From an uncultured Clostridia bacterium (lineage in GTDB: Bacteria > Bacillota > Clostridia > TANB77 > CAG-508): a stretch of DNA of 64,000 nt. Position numbers and translations under genes: made by a program. How positions within the stretch are numbered: the stretch's first letter is position 1; every line of letters begins with the position of its first letter. The notes below the pieces were generated by a model. That model saw only the letters and a list, made by a program, of their open reading frames with translations. It searched no databases and was not told the DNA's origin. Of this stretch, positions 20,159-31,369 are shown piece after piece. The stretch lies in the NCBI GenBank assembly GCA_934157205.1, contig CAKPHJ010000004.1, forward strand, positions 7,206 to 71,205. Reading direction: 5' to 3'.

Positions 20159-22606
20159 CTACATATTTTCAACAATTACCTTTTCGTCTTTTACACCAAT
20201 CTTATTTAATTTATTTTTTTGTAAGTTTCCATCTAATATTTCTTCTGCTAGTCTGTCTTCCAAAATTCTTTGTATTGTTCTTCTTAAAGGCCTTGCACCA
20301 AAATTTTTATCAATACCTTGTTTAATAATAAGATCTTTTACTTCTGGTTCTAGTTCTATTTTAATTTTTTGTATTTCTAGTCTTTTTACAACTTTTTCTA
20401 GCATAATATCTACTATTTGATTTATTTCTTCTTGTGTTAATTTATGGAATACTATTATTTCATCTATACGATTTATAAATTCTGGTCTTAATTCCTTTTT
20501 TAAAGCTTCCATAACATCTTTTTTAGTAGATTCATAATCACTTTCTTCTTTTTGTTTTGTTGCATTTGCAAATCCTAATGATTTCTTTTCTGTTATTAAT
20601 CTTGCACCAATATTTGAAGTCATTATTATTACAGTATTTTTAAAGTTAACTGTTCTTCCTTGACTATCTGTTAACCTTCCATCTTCTAATATTTGTAGCA
20701 ACATATTCATTACATCTGGATGTGCTTTTTCAATTTCATCAAATAATATTACAGAATATGGTCTTCTTCTTATTTTTTCTGTTAATTGACCAGCTTCATC
20801 AAAACCAACATATCCTGGAGGTGAACCTATTAATTTTGAAACAGAATGTGGTTCCATATATTCAGACATGTCTATTCTTATCATTGCATTTTCATCACCA
20901 AATAAACATTCAGCAAGTGCTTTAGATAATTCTGTTTTACCAACTCCTGTAGGTCCAAGAAATAGAAACGAACCTATTGGTCTATTTGGATCTTTTAAAC
21001 CAACTCTACTTCTTCTTATTGCCTTGCTAACCGCTTCTATTGCTTCATTTTGACCAATTACTCTTTTATGCAAATTTTGTTCTAAGTTTTTAAGTCTAGT
21101 ATTTTCATCTTCTGTTATTTTATTTGCTGGAATTCCTGTCCAACTTGCAATAACTTCTGCTATGTTTTCTTCTGTAATATTCATTACCTTTTTTGTATTT
21201 TTATTTTTCCATTTGCTTTGCTCTTTTAATAATTTTTGTAATAATTTTTGTTCTTGATCTCTTAATTCAGCAGCTTTTTCAAATTCTTGATTTCTTACTG
21301 CTTCTTCTTTATCTTTTTGCATTGTGTCAACTTCTTCTTGTAATTTTTTTACTATGTCTGGTTCTGTATATGTTTTTAATTTTACTTTAGATGCTGCTTC
21401 ATCTATTAAATCAATTGCTTTATCTGGTAAAAATCTATCATTTATATATCTAGAACTCATCTTTACTGCTGATTCAATTGCTTCATCACTAATTTTTACT
21501 CCATGATGTGCTTCATATTTATCTCTAATACCTTTTAATATTTTTATTGTATCTTTAATATTTGGTTCATTTACTGTTACAGGACTAAATCTTCTTTCTA
21601 GTGCTGAATCTTTTTCAATATATTTTCTATATTCTTTTAAAGTTGTAGCTCCAACTAATTGTATTTCACCTCTTGCAAGTAGTGGTTTTAAAATATTTGC
21701 TGCATCAATTGAACCTTCTGCTGCACCTGCTCCTACAATAATATGAATTTCATCTATAAATAAAATTATATCTCCTGCTTTTTTAACTTCTTCTAGAGCT
21801 TTTTTTATTCTTTCTTCAAAGTCACCTCTATATTTTGCACCAGCTACCATGCTAGAAATATCCATACTTACAACTCTTTTTTCTTTTAATATTTCTGGAA
21901 CATCTCCTGCAACAATTTTTTGTGCAAGCCCTTCTACAACAGCTGTTTTACCAACTCCAGGTTCACCAATTAAACAAGGATTGTTTTTTGTTCTTCTAGA
22001 CAATATTTGTATTACTCTTTCTATTTCTTCTTTTCTTCCTATTATAGGGTCAAGTTTACCTTCAATAGCCTTTTTGGTTAAGTCTTCACCAAATTGATTT
22101 AATGTAGGTGTTTGATTATAGCTTCCTATTCTTTTATCTTTTTGTGAATTTTTATCTTCACCAGTTAATTCTTCACCTTCATTTATTACCCTAATAATTT
22201 CCCCATATAATTTTGAAATATTAACATCAAGTTCTAATAAAATACGGCCTGCTACACTATCACCTTCTTTTAAAATACCTATTAATAAATGCTCTGTTCC
22301 TATATAATTATATCCTAGTTTTCTGGCTTCAATAAATGCATTTTCTATTACTCTTTTTGTTCTAGGAGTAAATCCTAAAGTTCCACTTATTGGTTCTTCA
22401 TTTCCTATTAAATCAACAATAACATTAATAACATCTTCTGGTTTTACTCCTTGATTTTCAAGTACTTTTGAAGCTACTCCACTTCCTTCTTTAACCAATC
22501 CATATAAAATATGTTCAGTTCCTATATAATTATGTCCTAATTGCAGAGCTACCTCATTTGCTATTTCAACAGCTTTTTTTGCTCTATTAGTAAATTTGTA
22601 TACCAT
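20159..22606 (-). CDS. clpC: ATP-dependent Clp protease ATPase ClpC
   Basis: AAA+ unfoldase of the CtsR regulon, partner of ClpP and of McsB-marked (arginine-phosphorylated) substrates. 815 residues: two Clp N repeats ([26 protein letters not shown]), first ATPase with [16 protein letters not shown]-containing middle domain, second ATPase with [13 protein letters not shown] and [11 protein letters not shown]. Last gene of ctsR-mcsA-mcsB-clpC, 11 bases after mcsB. Intact frame. Confidence 0.96.
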   Translation of the reverse strand: MVYKFTNRAKKAVEIANEVALQLGHNYIGTEHILYGLVKEGSGVASKVLENQGVKPEDVINVIVDLIGNEEPISGTLGFTPRTKRVIENAFIEARKLGYNYIGTEHLLIGILKEGDSVAGRILLELDVNISKLYGEIIRVINEGEELTGEDKNSQKDKRIGSYNQTPTLNQFGEDLTKKAIEGKLDPIIGRKEEIERVIQILSRRTKNNPCLIGEPGVGKTAVVEGLAQKIVAGDVPEILKEKRVVSMDISSMVAGAKYRGDFEERIKKALEEVKKAGDIILFIDEIHIIVGAGAAEGSIDAANILKPLLARGEIQLVGATTLKEYRKYIEKDSALERRFSPVTVNEPNIKDTIKILKGIRDKYEAHHGVKISDEAIESAVKMSSRYINDRFLPDKAIDLIDEAASKVKLKTYTEPDIVKKLQEEVDTMQKDKEEAVRNQEFEKAAELRDQEQKLLQKLLKEQSKWKNKNTKKVMNITEENIAEVIASWTGIPANKITEDENTRLKNLEQNLHKRVIGQNEAIEAVSKAIRRSRVGLKDPNRPIGSFLFLGPTGVGKTELSKALAECLFGDENAMIRIDMSEYMEPHSVSKLIGSPPGYVGFDEAGQLTEKIRRRPYSVILFDEIEKAHPDVMNMLLQILEDGRLTDSQGRTVNFKNTVIIMTSNIGARLITEKKSLGFANATKQKEESDYESTKKDVMEALKKELRPEFINRIDEIIVFHKLTQEEINQIVDIMLEKVVKRLEIQKIKIELEPEVKDLIIKQGIDKNFGARPLRRTIQRILEDRLAEEILDGNLQKNKLNKIGVKDEKVIVENM

Positions 22607-22617
22607 TTTTATCCCTC

Positions 22618-23625
22618 CTATTCATTAATTATTTGTTTTATAATTTCTGCTCTTTTTACGTCTCTTTCTATTCCTTCATATTGCTCACCTAAATATTTTT
22701 GTAAACTTGCTGGCTTTGTATATAAGTACAATTTTTTGATTTTTAAATCTGTTAATTCTTTTAATATGCCTAAATCTGTGCCTAATTTTATACTTGATAA
22801 CAATTTTCTAGCTTCTTTTGATGATATTTTTCTACAATTGCTTAAAATTCCATAGCTTCTATAAATCATATCTTCTAGTGAAATATCATCTTTTGTAAGA
22901 AATTTTCTTGCAGTTCTTTCTTGTTCTATTATTTTTTCTACAATAACATTTAAACTTTGTATAATTTCTGTTTCTGTCATACCTAATGTATATTTATTTG
23001 ATATTTGATACATATCTCCTGTGCTTTCTGTGTTTTCACCATAAACACCTCTTATATTTATACCAAAATTGCTAATTGCTTCTAATATTTTTCTTGTATT
23101 TTTTGTTTGTGAGAGTGCTGGTAAATGAACCATTACAGATGCACGCATTGCTGTTCCAAGGTTATTTGGGTATGCAGTTAAGTATCCATATTCTTTGCTT
23201 TTAGCATAATTAAAAATTTCATCTATTTTTTGGTCAACTTCAATTGCTAAATTTAGTGTATCTTGCAAACATAAACCACAATTAAAAACTTGAATAGTTA
23301 AATGATTTTTTTCACCAATCATTATGCATATATTTTCTTCATCATTTAACAATATACTACCATCTTCATTTTTGTTTAGTGCAAATTCTGGACTAATTAA
23401 ATTTTTTTCGACTAAACTCATTTTTGTTATGTCATCCATATCTTTTAATTTTAAAAATTTTAATCCATAACCAATTTTATATAAATTATTATTTATTTCT
23501 TTTTCTAATTGCATTGTTTCTTCTTTATTTAGTTTAAATTTATAAACATGTATATTTCTTGAAAATCTTATTCTTGTGCTTATTGCAACATCTGAGTCAT
23601 TACTACTTTGTAAATACCAATTCAT
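22618..23625 (-). CDS. mcsB: Protein arginine kinase McsB
   Basis: Phosphorylates arginines on CtsR and on proteins destined for ClpCP. 335 residues of phosphagen-kinase fold: STRIRFSRNI near the N-terminus, AYPNNLGTAMRASVMVHLPALSQ carrying active-site residues, and RGVYGENTEST as substrate loop. GGAGGG precedes the ATG. Position between mcsA and clpC is the standard one. Note that this arginine-based tagging coexists with apparent loss of the arginine codon CGG; no link is claimed. Confidence 0.94.
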   Translation of the reverse strand: MNWYLQSSNDSDVAISTRIRFSRNIHVYKFKLNKEETMQLEKEINNNLYKIGYGLKFLKLKDMDDITKMSLVEKNLISPEFALNKNEDGSILLNDEENICIMIGEKNHLTIQVFNCGLCLQDTLNLAIEVDQKIDEIFNYAKSKEYGYLTAYPNNLGTAMRASVMVHLPALSQTKNTRKILEAISNFGINIRGVYGENTESTGDMYQISNKYTLGMTETEIIQSLNVIVEKIIEQERTARKFLTKDDISLEDMIYRSYGILSNCRKISSKEARKLLSSIKLGTDLGILKELTDLKIKKLYLYTKPASLQKYLGEQYEGIERDVKRAEIIKQIINE

Positions 23626-23668
23626 TTTTTCTCCCTCCTAAAATAAATAATGTACTAACTAGATATTT

Positions 23669-24217
23669 CTATTTTTCTAATTTTTTTATTTCATCTCTGA
23701 TTTTTGCTGCTTCTTCATATTTTTCTTCTTTAATTGCTTGTTTTAAATCCATTTGTAATTTTTCTAGCTTACTTGTATTTTTAGAATCATTTGATTGTTC
23801 ATTATTATTATTTATTTTTTTGTCTACTTTATTGTCTATAATTTTTCCTAATCTTCCTGTATGTCTATTAGCTCCTTGAATTCTTTTTATTATAGGGTCT
23901 AATTTTTCTTCAAATATATCATAACATTCTTCACAACCTAACATTCCTTTATTTACAATGTCATCAAAACTATATCCACAATTATCACATTTTAATGTTT
24001 TTACATTACTTAAAAGTGGCATAAATTCTGGAGTTTTGAAATCTTCCATAAATTCTCCAAAAAAGCTTGAAAAATCAATTGGCATATTAAAGTTCATATT
24101 TGTAATTCCTAGCTTTTTACTACATTCTTCACATAAATTTAATTCTTTTGTCCTTCCATTTATATTTTCTGAATATCTAACATTTGCCTCTCTTTTTTTA
24201 CAATTATCACATAACAT
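23669..24217 (-). CDS. mcsA: McsA, zinc-finger activator of McsB
   Basis: 182 residues with four CxxC motifs (MLCDNCKKRE, LCEECSKKLG, LKCDNCGYSF, LGCEECYDIF), then a linker and a C-terminal UVR motif (LKQAIKEEKYEEAAKIRDEI). It activates McsB and bridges CtsR to ClpC. Second gene of the ctsR operon, 13 bases after ctsR. Confidence 0.93.
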   Translation of the reverse strand: MLCDNCKKREANVRYSENINGRTKELNLCEECSKKLGITNMNFNMPIDFSSFFGEFMEDFKTPEFMPLLSNVKTLKCDNCGYSFDDIVNKGMLGCEECYDIFEEKLDPIIKRIQGANRHTGRLGKIIDNKVDKKINNNNEQSNDSKNTSKLEKLQMDLKQAIKEEKYEEAAKIRDEIKKLEK

Positions 24218-24230
24218 ATTAATCTCCTCC

Positions 24231-24671
24231 TTATAAATTTAATAACATATTTTTTAAAATTCTTGCTCTAACTTTATCTTTTGTTTGTTTATCTAATTGT
24301 AATACATTATCACTTGTTGCTACTTTTAAAAGCTTTGCTTCTTTTGCTGTTACTATGTCATATGTTAAAAAATCACTTAATAAAATATTTACTTCATTTG
24401 CTGTTATTTCATTTCCAATATTTTTTATTATATACATAATATAATCTTCTTTTGTATTATTAACTTTTTTTATTGTAATGTGACCTCCTCCACCTCTTTT
24501 GCTTTCGACATAATAACCTTGAGAAGGCTTAAATCTTGTAGAAATTACATAGTTTATTTGAGATGGTACACAATTAAACTGTTCTGCTAATTCGTTTCTT
24601 TGTATTTCTATTGATTCTTTCTCATCAAATAATTCTTTTATAAATTCTTCTATAACATCTGACATTCTCAT
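24231..24671 (-). CDS. ctsR: Class III stress-gene repressor CtsR
   Basis: Represses its own operon by binding tandem heptads. About 146 residues: N-terminal winged HTH with QRNELAEQFNCVPSQINYV and the glycine-rich wing ESKRGGGGHI, then the C-terminal dimer/regulatory domain. The ATG second in the frame is preferred since AGGAAA is too close to the first. Two CtsR boxes flank its promoter, confirming autoregulation by sequence. Confidence 0.94.
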   Translation of the reverse strand: MRMSDVIEEFIKELFDEKESIEIQRNELAEQFNCVPSQINYVISTRFKPSQGYYVESKRGGGGHITIKKVNNTKEDYIMYIIKNIGNEITANEVNILLSDFLTYDIVTAKEAKLLKVATSDNVLQLDKQTKDKVRARILKNMLLNL

Positions 24672-24691
24672 ATTCATTTTCCTTTCTTGTT

Positions 24692-24708
24692 TTTGACTTT
24701 CTTTGACT
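24692..24708 (-). promoter_or_regulatory. CtsR operator, proximal
   Basis: On the minus strand AGTCAAAGAAAGTCAAA, two tandem heptads spaced by three bases, matching the CtsR consensus RGTCAAANANRGTCAAA. It lies just downstream of the -10 of the ctsR promoter. Confidence 0.85.
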
Positions 24709-24718
24709 TATAATATAT

Positions 24719-24746
24719 ATTATACTTATTTTTTTATAATGTGCAA
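24719..24746 (-). promoter_or_regulatory. ctsR operon promoter
   Basis: Minus-strand TTGCAC (24741-24746), 16-base spacer and TATAAT (24719-24724), sandwiched between two CtsR boxes. Confidence 0.8.
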
Positions 24747-24754
24747 TCTTTATC

Positions 24755-24771
24755 TTTGACCTTCTTTGACT
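24755..24771 (-). promoter_or_regulatory. CtsR operator, distal
   Basis: Minus-strand AGTCAAAGAAGGTCAAA, immediately upstream of the -35. With the proximal box this makes a two-site operator. Confidence 0.85.
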
Positions 24772-24861
24772 TTTGTGTTTCAATTTAAAGTTTTTTCTTT
24801 TGTTATCTCCTTTTTTCTCACTTTTTCTTATTTTTTTGTCTTTTTTCACAATTTTTGACTT

Positions 24862-25020
24862 TTATTTTTCTTTTATGTTCTTTTTTGTTATATTTTCTAA
24901 TCTATTTACAATTTCTTTTTGGTTTGGTAACGAAACCCATGCAAAATATGAACTAATAAATTCACCATATTTTGTAGAATCCTCTCCTACTTCGTTTTCA
25001 TAACCATTTTTTTCTTGCAT
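24862..25020 (-). CDS. Small hypothetical protein, 52 residues
   Basis: A 52-codon frame beginning MQEKNGYENEVGEDS, with GGAGG eight bases before the ATG. Composition is charged; the middle SSYFAWVSLPNQKEIV has an aromatic/proline pattern, the tail is lysine-rich. It lies upstream of the ctsR promoter on the same strand and divergent from enolase. No family recognised; coding support rests on the ribosome-binding site and lack of low complexity. Confidence 0.5.
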   Translation of the reverse strand: MQEKNGYENEVGEDSTKYGEFISSYFAWVSLPNQKEIVNRLENITKKNIKEK

Positions 25021-25148
25021 TTATATATACCTCCATATATATTTACTTTTTCTAAGTATGTACATAAAATATTTTTTTATTCATAAATAATTTAATATTG
25101 TATAAAAACTTAAAATTAAAGGCATACTAAAAAAAATTTATAAAATAG

Positions 25149-26435
<1,287 letters not shown>

Positions 26436-26475
26436 TAAACAGATTTTTCAAATTTCTTATTTGTTTTTTAACTAA

Positions 26476-26523
26476 AAAACATTGAAAGTACAATAAATTT
26501 AAAAATTGTACTTTCAATGTTTT
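26476..26523. repeat. Short derivative of the inverted-repeat element; possible eno terminator
   Basis: AAAACATTGAAAGTACAAT and its reverse complement ending TTTCAATGTTTT enclose about 10 bases. The ends are identical to those of the 184-bp element, so this is either an internally deleted copy or a hairpin recruited as terminator between convergent eno and the VWA gene. Confidence 0.65.
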
Positions 26524-26576
26524 CTTATATTTTTTTAATCATTCTACTGCACTATAAAATGATTTAATATACATTT

Positions 26577-27920
26577 CTATTTTAAAGTATTTTTTAAAAT
26601 TAAAAATTTAGTAAATGTAAATATTGCTATTCCAAATGATAATACTATAAATCCAATTAGTAATGTTGTACCTGCTTTTGGTAAAACAACAGGTGGTTCA
26701 GTAAGTTTTAATTTTGGAGAAATATTTGATGTTTTAGCTTGTTCTTTATTGTTATAGTCTGTATATGTTATATCTACTTTTTCGTTTGTATTTAATATTT
26801 TATCTACAATTTTTTCATCAAAATTTTCTTTTAGTTTTAATTTATATTGAACATTTGCTGTTTCACCACTTTTTAATTCTGGTATAGTCCATGTAATTGA
26901 ATTATTGGTTGTATCAACAGCTGCTGAAATATCACCAATATTTGCTTTTGTTACATATGCAAAATCAAAATTTTTAATTATTTCTTCTGGGAAATAGTCA
27001 ACAATTTTAATATTTTTTATGCTTTTTGAAATAGGTAATAAGTCATTATATATATCTGTTGTTATTGTTTTTTCTATTTCAGAATCTGTTACATAATAAA
27101 ATTTACCAGCTGTTGGAGCCTCTGGAGTTCCAAAAATTTCTTTTATTATTTCACTAAAAGATTTTGTTGTAGTTGAAGGAACATAGTCTTCTGTATCAAT
27201 TCCTGTTAACATTGTTATAAGATTAATTCCTTTTGTGTTTATGTCTAATAGTTCTTGTTTTGTTTTGTTTATTACATCATCTGAATAATAAGTTTTGTCA
27301 TAATCAACAGCTACGTTTGGAACACCGTCTGTTAGTACTATAAGATATTTGTTATTTGCTTCTGTACTAAAACCTGAAGTAGCTACTTTTAAACCTGCTT
27401 GTAAGTCTGTTCTAGGTCCATTAGCTTCAATGTTTGATATAGCACTAGTTAAAGCTGTTTTGTCATTACTTAATTCTGAAACTAAAGAAGCATCTTCTAA
27501 TGTTCCTTCTTTTGAAACATCAATATTTGTTGAGAAACTTGCAACACCAATTTTTAGTTTTGTGTTATCTTCTAACAAATTAGAAATTAAAGTTTTAGCA
27601 GATTCAAAAACTAAGTCTTTTCTTAATTTTCCGTCATTTGAATTTTCTTTCATACTTGCAGAGTTGTCTATAAGTAACATGATTTCTCCAGTAGGTTTGA
27701 AATCTTCTTCTCCGTTTGTAACTTGTAATTGTAATGTAACTTCTTTATTTGCTAAATCTTTAGATATTAGTTTTTTCTCAAATTTAGAATTTTCTCCTAA
27801 TTCTATTGTGCAAACTGGCTCTTCTACAACACTCATTGTAACAGTGCTATATGAAGCAAATGAAATGTTTGCCATTAAAATAAGTATTAAAAATAAACCA
27901 GTAAAAATTTTCTTTTTCAT
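26577..27920 (-). CDS. Cell-wall-anchored von Willebrand factor A domain protein
   Basis: 447 residues. Signal peptide (IFTGLFLILILMANISFA), then a VWA domain with a MIDAS motif in MLLIDNSASMK and LTDGVPNVA, followed by an adhesin-like middle domain (SGETANVQYKLKLKEN). The C-terminus has a sortase-type LPKAG, a hydrophobic helix and a short polar tail. I infer a surface adhesin or pilus-like subunit attached by sortase; no sortase gene is in the window. Three GAC GGx/AAC GGx strings contain CGGN out of frame without any frame break. Confidence 0.8.
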   Translation of the reverse strand: MKKKIFTGLFLILILMANISFASYSTVTMSVVEEPVCTIELGENSKFEKKLISKDLANKEVTLQLQVTNGEEDFKPTGEIMLLIDNSASMKENSNDGKLRKDLVFESAKTLISNLLEDNTKLKIGVASFSTNIDVSKEGTLEDASLVSELSNDKTALTSAISNIEANGPRTDLQAGLKVATSGFSTEANNKYLIVLTDGVPNVAVDYDKTYYSDDVINKTKQELLDINTKGINLITMLTGIDTEDYVPSTTTKSFSEIIKEIFGTPEAPTAGKFYYVTDSEIEKTITTDIYNDLLPISKSIKNIKIVDYFPEEIIKNFDFAYVTKANIGDISAAVDTTNNSITWTIPELKSGETANVQYKLKLKENFDEKIVDKILNTNEKVDITYTDYNNKEQAKTSNISPKLKLTEPPVVLPKAGTTLLIGFIVLSFGIAIFTFTKFLILKNTLK

Positions 27921-28073
27921 TTATTTTCCTCCCTTTATTAATCATACTATTATATTTTAACACAAATATGAAAAAATACAACATTTTTTGACAAAAAATT
28001 ATTATAGAATATGAATGAAAAAATTTTAGGTTTTTTATTAATTTTGCTGGATTACTATTATTGCATTTTTATT

Positions 28074-29699
28074 TTATGATGCTTTTTTTCTTAAATTTGT
28101 AGCATAATTTATACTAATTTCGTTTATTTCTCCTGATGATATTCTAGCTATTTCTTCTATTACTTCTTTTTCATTTAGTAATTTTATTTGTGTTTTTGTT
28201 CTTTCACCTTTTATATTTTTACTTATAAAATAATTATAATCTGCCATTGCTGCTATATTTGGTAAATGAGATATACACATTATTTGATGTTTTTTTGATA
28301 TAGCCTTTAATTTTTTTGCAACAGCATTTGCAGCATTTCCACTTATTCCTGTATCTATTTCATCAAATATAAGTACAGGAATTTCATCAAATTCAGCCAA
28401 TACTTTTTTTATTGCTAGCATAACCCTTGAAATTTCGCCACCTGAAGCAATTTTTGAAAGCTCTTTTTCGTCTTCTCCGACATTTGTTTTTATGTAAAAT
28501 TTGACAATATCCTTTCCATGCTTATAAAATTCTTCTGTATATGTAACTTTTACATTTATTTTTGCATTTTTCATTTCAAGATCAGCCAATTCTTCATTAA
28601 TACTATTACTTAATTTTTTTGCATATTCTGTTCTTATTTTGTTTAATTTTTGTGCAATACAATTCATTTCTTTTATTGTTTTTTCTTGCTCTTTTTTCAA
28701 TTTATTATTGTATTCTTCTAAATTTTCTATATGTATAACTTCTTCTTGAATTTGATTTAAATATTCTAATATTTCTTTTATGCTATTTCCATATTTTCTT
28801 TTTAATGAATAAATTAGGTCAAGTCTTTCTTCTGTATAATTTCTTTCTTCTTCATCAAAATAAATTTCGTTTTTATAATTATTTACATCTCTTTCTAATT
28901 CTTGTAATTCATAATATGAATTTTTAAGACAAGTATTTATTTTGTTATATTTTTCATCTATATTTTCAATTTTTTCTAGTGCTCTTATTGCAATATTTAT
29001 TCCTTCTATTACATTTTCTTCAAGTATTTTATCTGTTTGGTTTAGATTTTCTGATATTTTTTCTGAGTTTAAAAATATTTTTCTTTTTTCTTCTAAATCT
29101 TCTTCTTCGTTTTCTTTAAGATTTGCTTCTATTATTTCATTTATTTGGTATTTTAATAGATCTAGTTTTCTTTGCCTTTCTTTGTCATCTCCATAGTTTT
29201 GTTCAAGCTCTTTTTTTATTTCAGTATATTTAGTATAAAAATTTTCATATTTTGTTTTTTCATTTAATATTTCTTTTCCTATAAAATTGTCTAAGTATTT
29301 TAAGTGTACTTTTTCATCTAATAAATTTTGGTTGTCACTTTGGCCATGTATTTCTATAAAATTATTCATAAATTTTTTTAGTTCGTTAACTGTTACCATT
29401 CTTCCATTTATTTTACACATGTTTTTTCCATTTAGGTTTATTTCTCTTGAAACAATTATATTTCCATCTATTGAGTTTGAATTTTCTGGTTCATACATGC
29501 ATAATTCGACAAATGAATTTGTTTCACCTTTTCTTATCATTTCTTTAGAAAATCTACCACCAGATATAATTTGTAGTGAGTCTATTATAAGTGTTTTTCC
29601 AGCTCCTGTTTCTCCTGTTAATACATTTAAACCATTATTAAGTTCAATGCTTAGGTCTTCTATTATTCCTATGTTTTTAATATGTAGAGTTGCTATCAT
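28074..29699 (-). CDS. recN: DNA repair protein RecN
   Basis: SMC-like ATPase for double-strand-break repair. 541 residues: N-terminal TGETGAGKTLIIDSL, long coiled coil (about 160-360), and C-terminal KIASGGEISRVMLAIK signature with LIFDEIDTGISG Walker B. GTC GGA in the C-terminal half contains CGGA out of frame. Downstream gap to the VWA gene, upstream a large region of inverted repeats. Confidence 0.94.
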   Translation of the reverse strand: MIATLHIKNIGIIEDLSIELNNGLNVLTGETGAGKTLIIDSLQIISGGRFSKEMIRKGETNSFVELCMYEPENSNSIDGNIIVSREINLNGKNMCKINGRMVTVNELKKFMNNFIEIHGQSDNQNLLDEKVHLKYLDNFIGKEILNEKTKYENFYTKYTEIKKELEQNYGDDKERQRKLDLLKYQINEIIEANLKENEEEDLEEKRKIFLNSEKISENLNQTDKILEENVIEGINIAIRALEKIENIDEKYNKINTCLKNSYYELQELERDVNNYKNEIYFDEEERNYTEERLDLIYSLKRKYGNSIKEILEYLNQIQEEVIHIENLEEYNNKLKKEQEKTIKEMNCIAQKLNKIRTEYAKKLSNSINEELADLEMKNAKINVKVTYTEEFYKHGKDIVKFYIKTNVGEDEKELSKIASGGEISRVMLAIKKVLAEFDEIPVLIFDEIDTGISGNAANAVAKKLKAISKKHQIMCISHLPNIAAMADYNYFISKNIKGERTKTQIKLLNEKEVIEEIARISSGEINEISINYATNLRKKAS

Positions 29700-29715
29700 T
29701 TTTGACCTCCTTTAT

Positions 29716-29885
29716 ACTTTCGTGAACAAAACAACTCAAAACAAATTGCCCTTTGTTCTCTCCCGATTTGAGTTTTCGACTAAAGGGAGAAAATCTCAAA
29801 GGGCTAGCAATTGTAGCTTTTATATACTAGGAAAGTAAAACTTTTCTAGTATATAAAATGTTTGTTCGCTACAATTTTATATTAT
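29716..29885. repeat. Cluster of long inverted repeats upstream of recN
   Basis: Arms GCCCTTTG/CAAAGGGC with nested CTCCC/GGGAG at 29740-29804, then TTTATATACTAGGAAAAG-like arms around TAAAA at 29818-29861, bracketed by ATTGTAGC and GCTACAAT. No coding frame with a ribosome-binding site is seen. Probably a structured intergenic element or decayed mobile end. With the next repeat it accounts for the gene-free stretch 29700-30165. Confidence 0.6.
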
Positions 29886-29959
29886 TTTTTTATTTTTGTC
29901 AATACTTTTTGCGAACATTTTTTCTTTTATAAGCTAATGTTTTTAAAAATTAATATCAA

Positions 29960-30142
29960 AAAACATTGAGATATATTTTGAAAATTCAATGACGAATGTG
30001 AATGAAAAAATTTTAGAAATTCTTACGAAATTTTTTGGAAAAAGTTCGCATATAGCGGAAGGATGCCAAAAAGAAGTTAGAATTTCTTAAATTTTATAAT
30101 AAGCCGAGAAATTGATATTTTTAAAATATATCTCAATGTTTT
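29960..30142. repeat. 184-bp terminal-inverted-repeat element, copy B (inverted)
   Basis: Reverse-oriented copy of 8121-8304. Its two ends both read AAAACATTGAGATATATTTT, differing from copy A at the same positions on both arms. A shared TTAGTAAGTAAAT flank occurs next to one end in both copies. Confidence 0.8.
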
Positions 30143-30165
30143 AGTAAGTAAATAAAAATAATCTT

Positions 30166-31308
30166 TTATACAAATTCTTCAAAAACAATATTTGCAAAGT
30201 CTAATCCTTTATTTGTAAGTTTTATATAATTGCCATCAACACAAACTAATCCTTCTTTTGAAAGTTTATTTATTTCATTTTTAAATAAATAAATTGGATT
30301 TTCTAAATACTTAAGTTTAAATTCTGAAATATTTACACCTTCTAGCTTTCTTAGACCTAATAACATAAACTCTTTCTTCTTATCTTCTATATTTTGAATT
30401 TCTTCAATATTTCTTATTTCTTTTAATTCATGATTATTTTCTAGTATACTAGTATATTTTTCAATATCTAACGTATTTGAATATCTAATTCCATTTACAT
30501 ATGAATGAGCTGCAAGTCCAAGTCCAATATATTCTTTTTGATTCCAACAGTTCAAATTATGTTTTGATTCAAATCCTATTTTAGAAAAATTTGATATTTC
30601 ATATTGATTATATCCATAATTTTCAAGTTTATTTTTTACATACCAATACATTTGTCTTTCTAATTCTTCTGATGGAAGTTGTAAAGTTCCTTCAGACAAT
30701 TGTTTTTCTATTTTTGTTCCCTCTTCTACTATTAAAGAATATACGCTTATATGTTTTGGTTCTAGTTTTACTATTTTTTCTAATGCTTCTTTAATATCTG
30801 TTATTGTTTGATTTGGAAGGCCTATCATTAAATCTATATTTATATTTTTAAAGTCATTTATTTTTAATAATTCATATGTATCTAAAAAATCTTTATAGCT
30901 ATGAATTCTTCCTATTTGTTTTAATAATATATCATTTGCTGTTTGCAAGCCAATACTAACTCTATTTATTCCTATTTCTTTATATTTTTTTACTTTTTCA
31001 CATGTTATTGTTCCTGGATTAATTTCTATTGTAATTTCTATATCTTCAAATTTTGTTTTATTTTTTTTCAATTTATTTTTTAATTCTTGCATTATTTCAT
31101 AAATATAACAACTATCTACATATGATGGTGTTCCTCCTCCTATGTATATAGTTGTTACATTATATTTTTCTAATTTATAACTACTTAATTCTGTTTTTAA
31201 AGCTTGAAAATATTGTTTATAGTTTGTTTTATTTGAATATGATATGAAATCACAATAATTACATTTTTTTTTGCAAAAAGGTATGTGTATATATATTCCT
31301 AATTCCAT
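30166..31308 (-). CDS. hemW: HemW-like radical SAM heme chaperone (coproporphyrinogen III oxidase-like)
   Basis: 380 residues. Radical SAM motif CxxxCxxC in PFCKKKCNYCDF near the N-terminus, IYIGGGTPS next, then the HemN-like C-terminal domain with NCWNQKEYIGLGLAAHSY. The N-terminus is short and has the HemW-type CNYCDF, so heme insertion rather than coproporphyrinogen oxidation is likely. A repeated hairpin leader lies 23 bases before its start. Confidence 0.88.
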   Translation of the reverse strand: MELGIYIHIPFCKKKCNYCDFISYSNKTNYKQYFQALKTELSSYKLEKYNVTTIYIGGGTPSYVDSCYIYEIMQELKNKLKKNKTKFEDIEITIEINPGTITCEKVKKYKEIGINRVSIGLQTANDILLKQIGRIHSYKDFLDTYELLKINDFKNINIDLMIGLPNQTITDIKEALEKIVKLEPKHISVYSLIVEEGTKIEKQLSEGTLQLPSEELERQMYWYVKNKLENYGYNQYEISNFSKIGFESKHNLNCWNQKEYIGLGLAAHSYVNGIRYSNTLDIEKYTSILENNHELKEIRNIEEIQNIEDKKKEFMLLGLRKLEGVNISEFKLKYLENPIYLFKNEINKLSKEGLVCVDGNYIKLTNKGLDFANIVFEEFV

Positions 31309-31330
31309 TTTGTAATCCTTGTATAATATA

Positions 31331-31360
31331 TTTAGGTTTTTAAGAGGTTACCTATAAACC
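31331..31360 (-). promoter_or_regulatory. Hairpin leader motif before hemW
   Basis: Minus strand GGTTTATAGGTAACC, then CTCTTAAAAACCTAAA: outer stem AGGTTT/AAACCT and inner AGG/CCT. One of four copies in the window, all about 25 bases before a start codon. Confidence 0.6.
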
Positions 31361-31369
31361 TTGTGTTAT

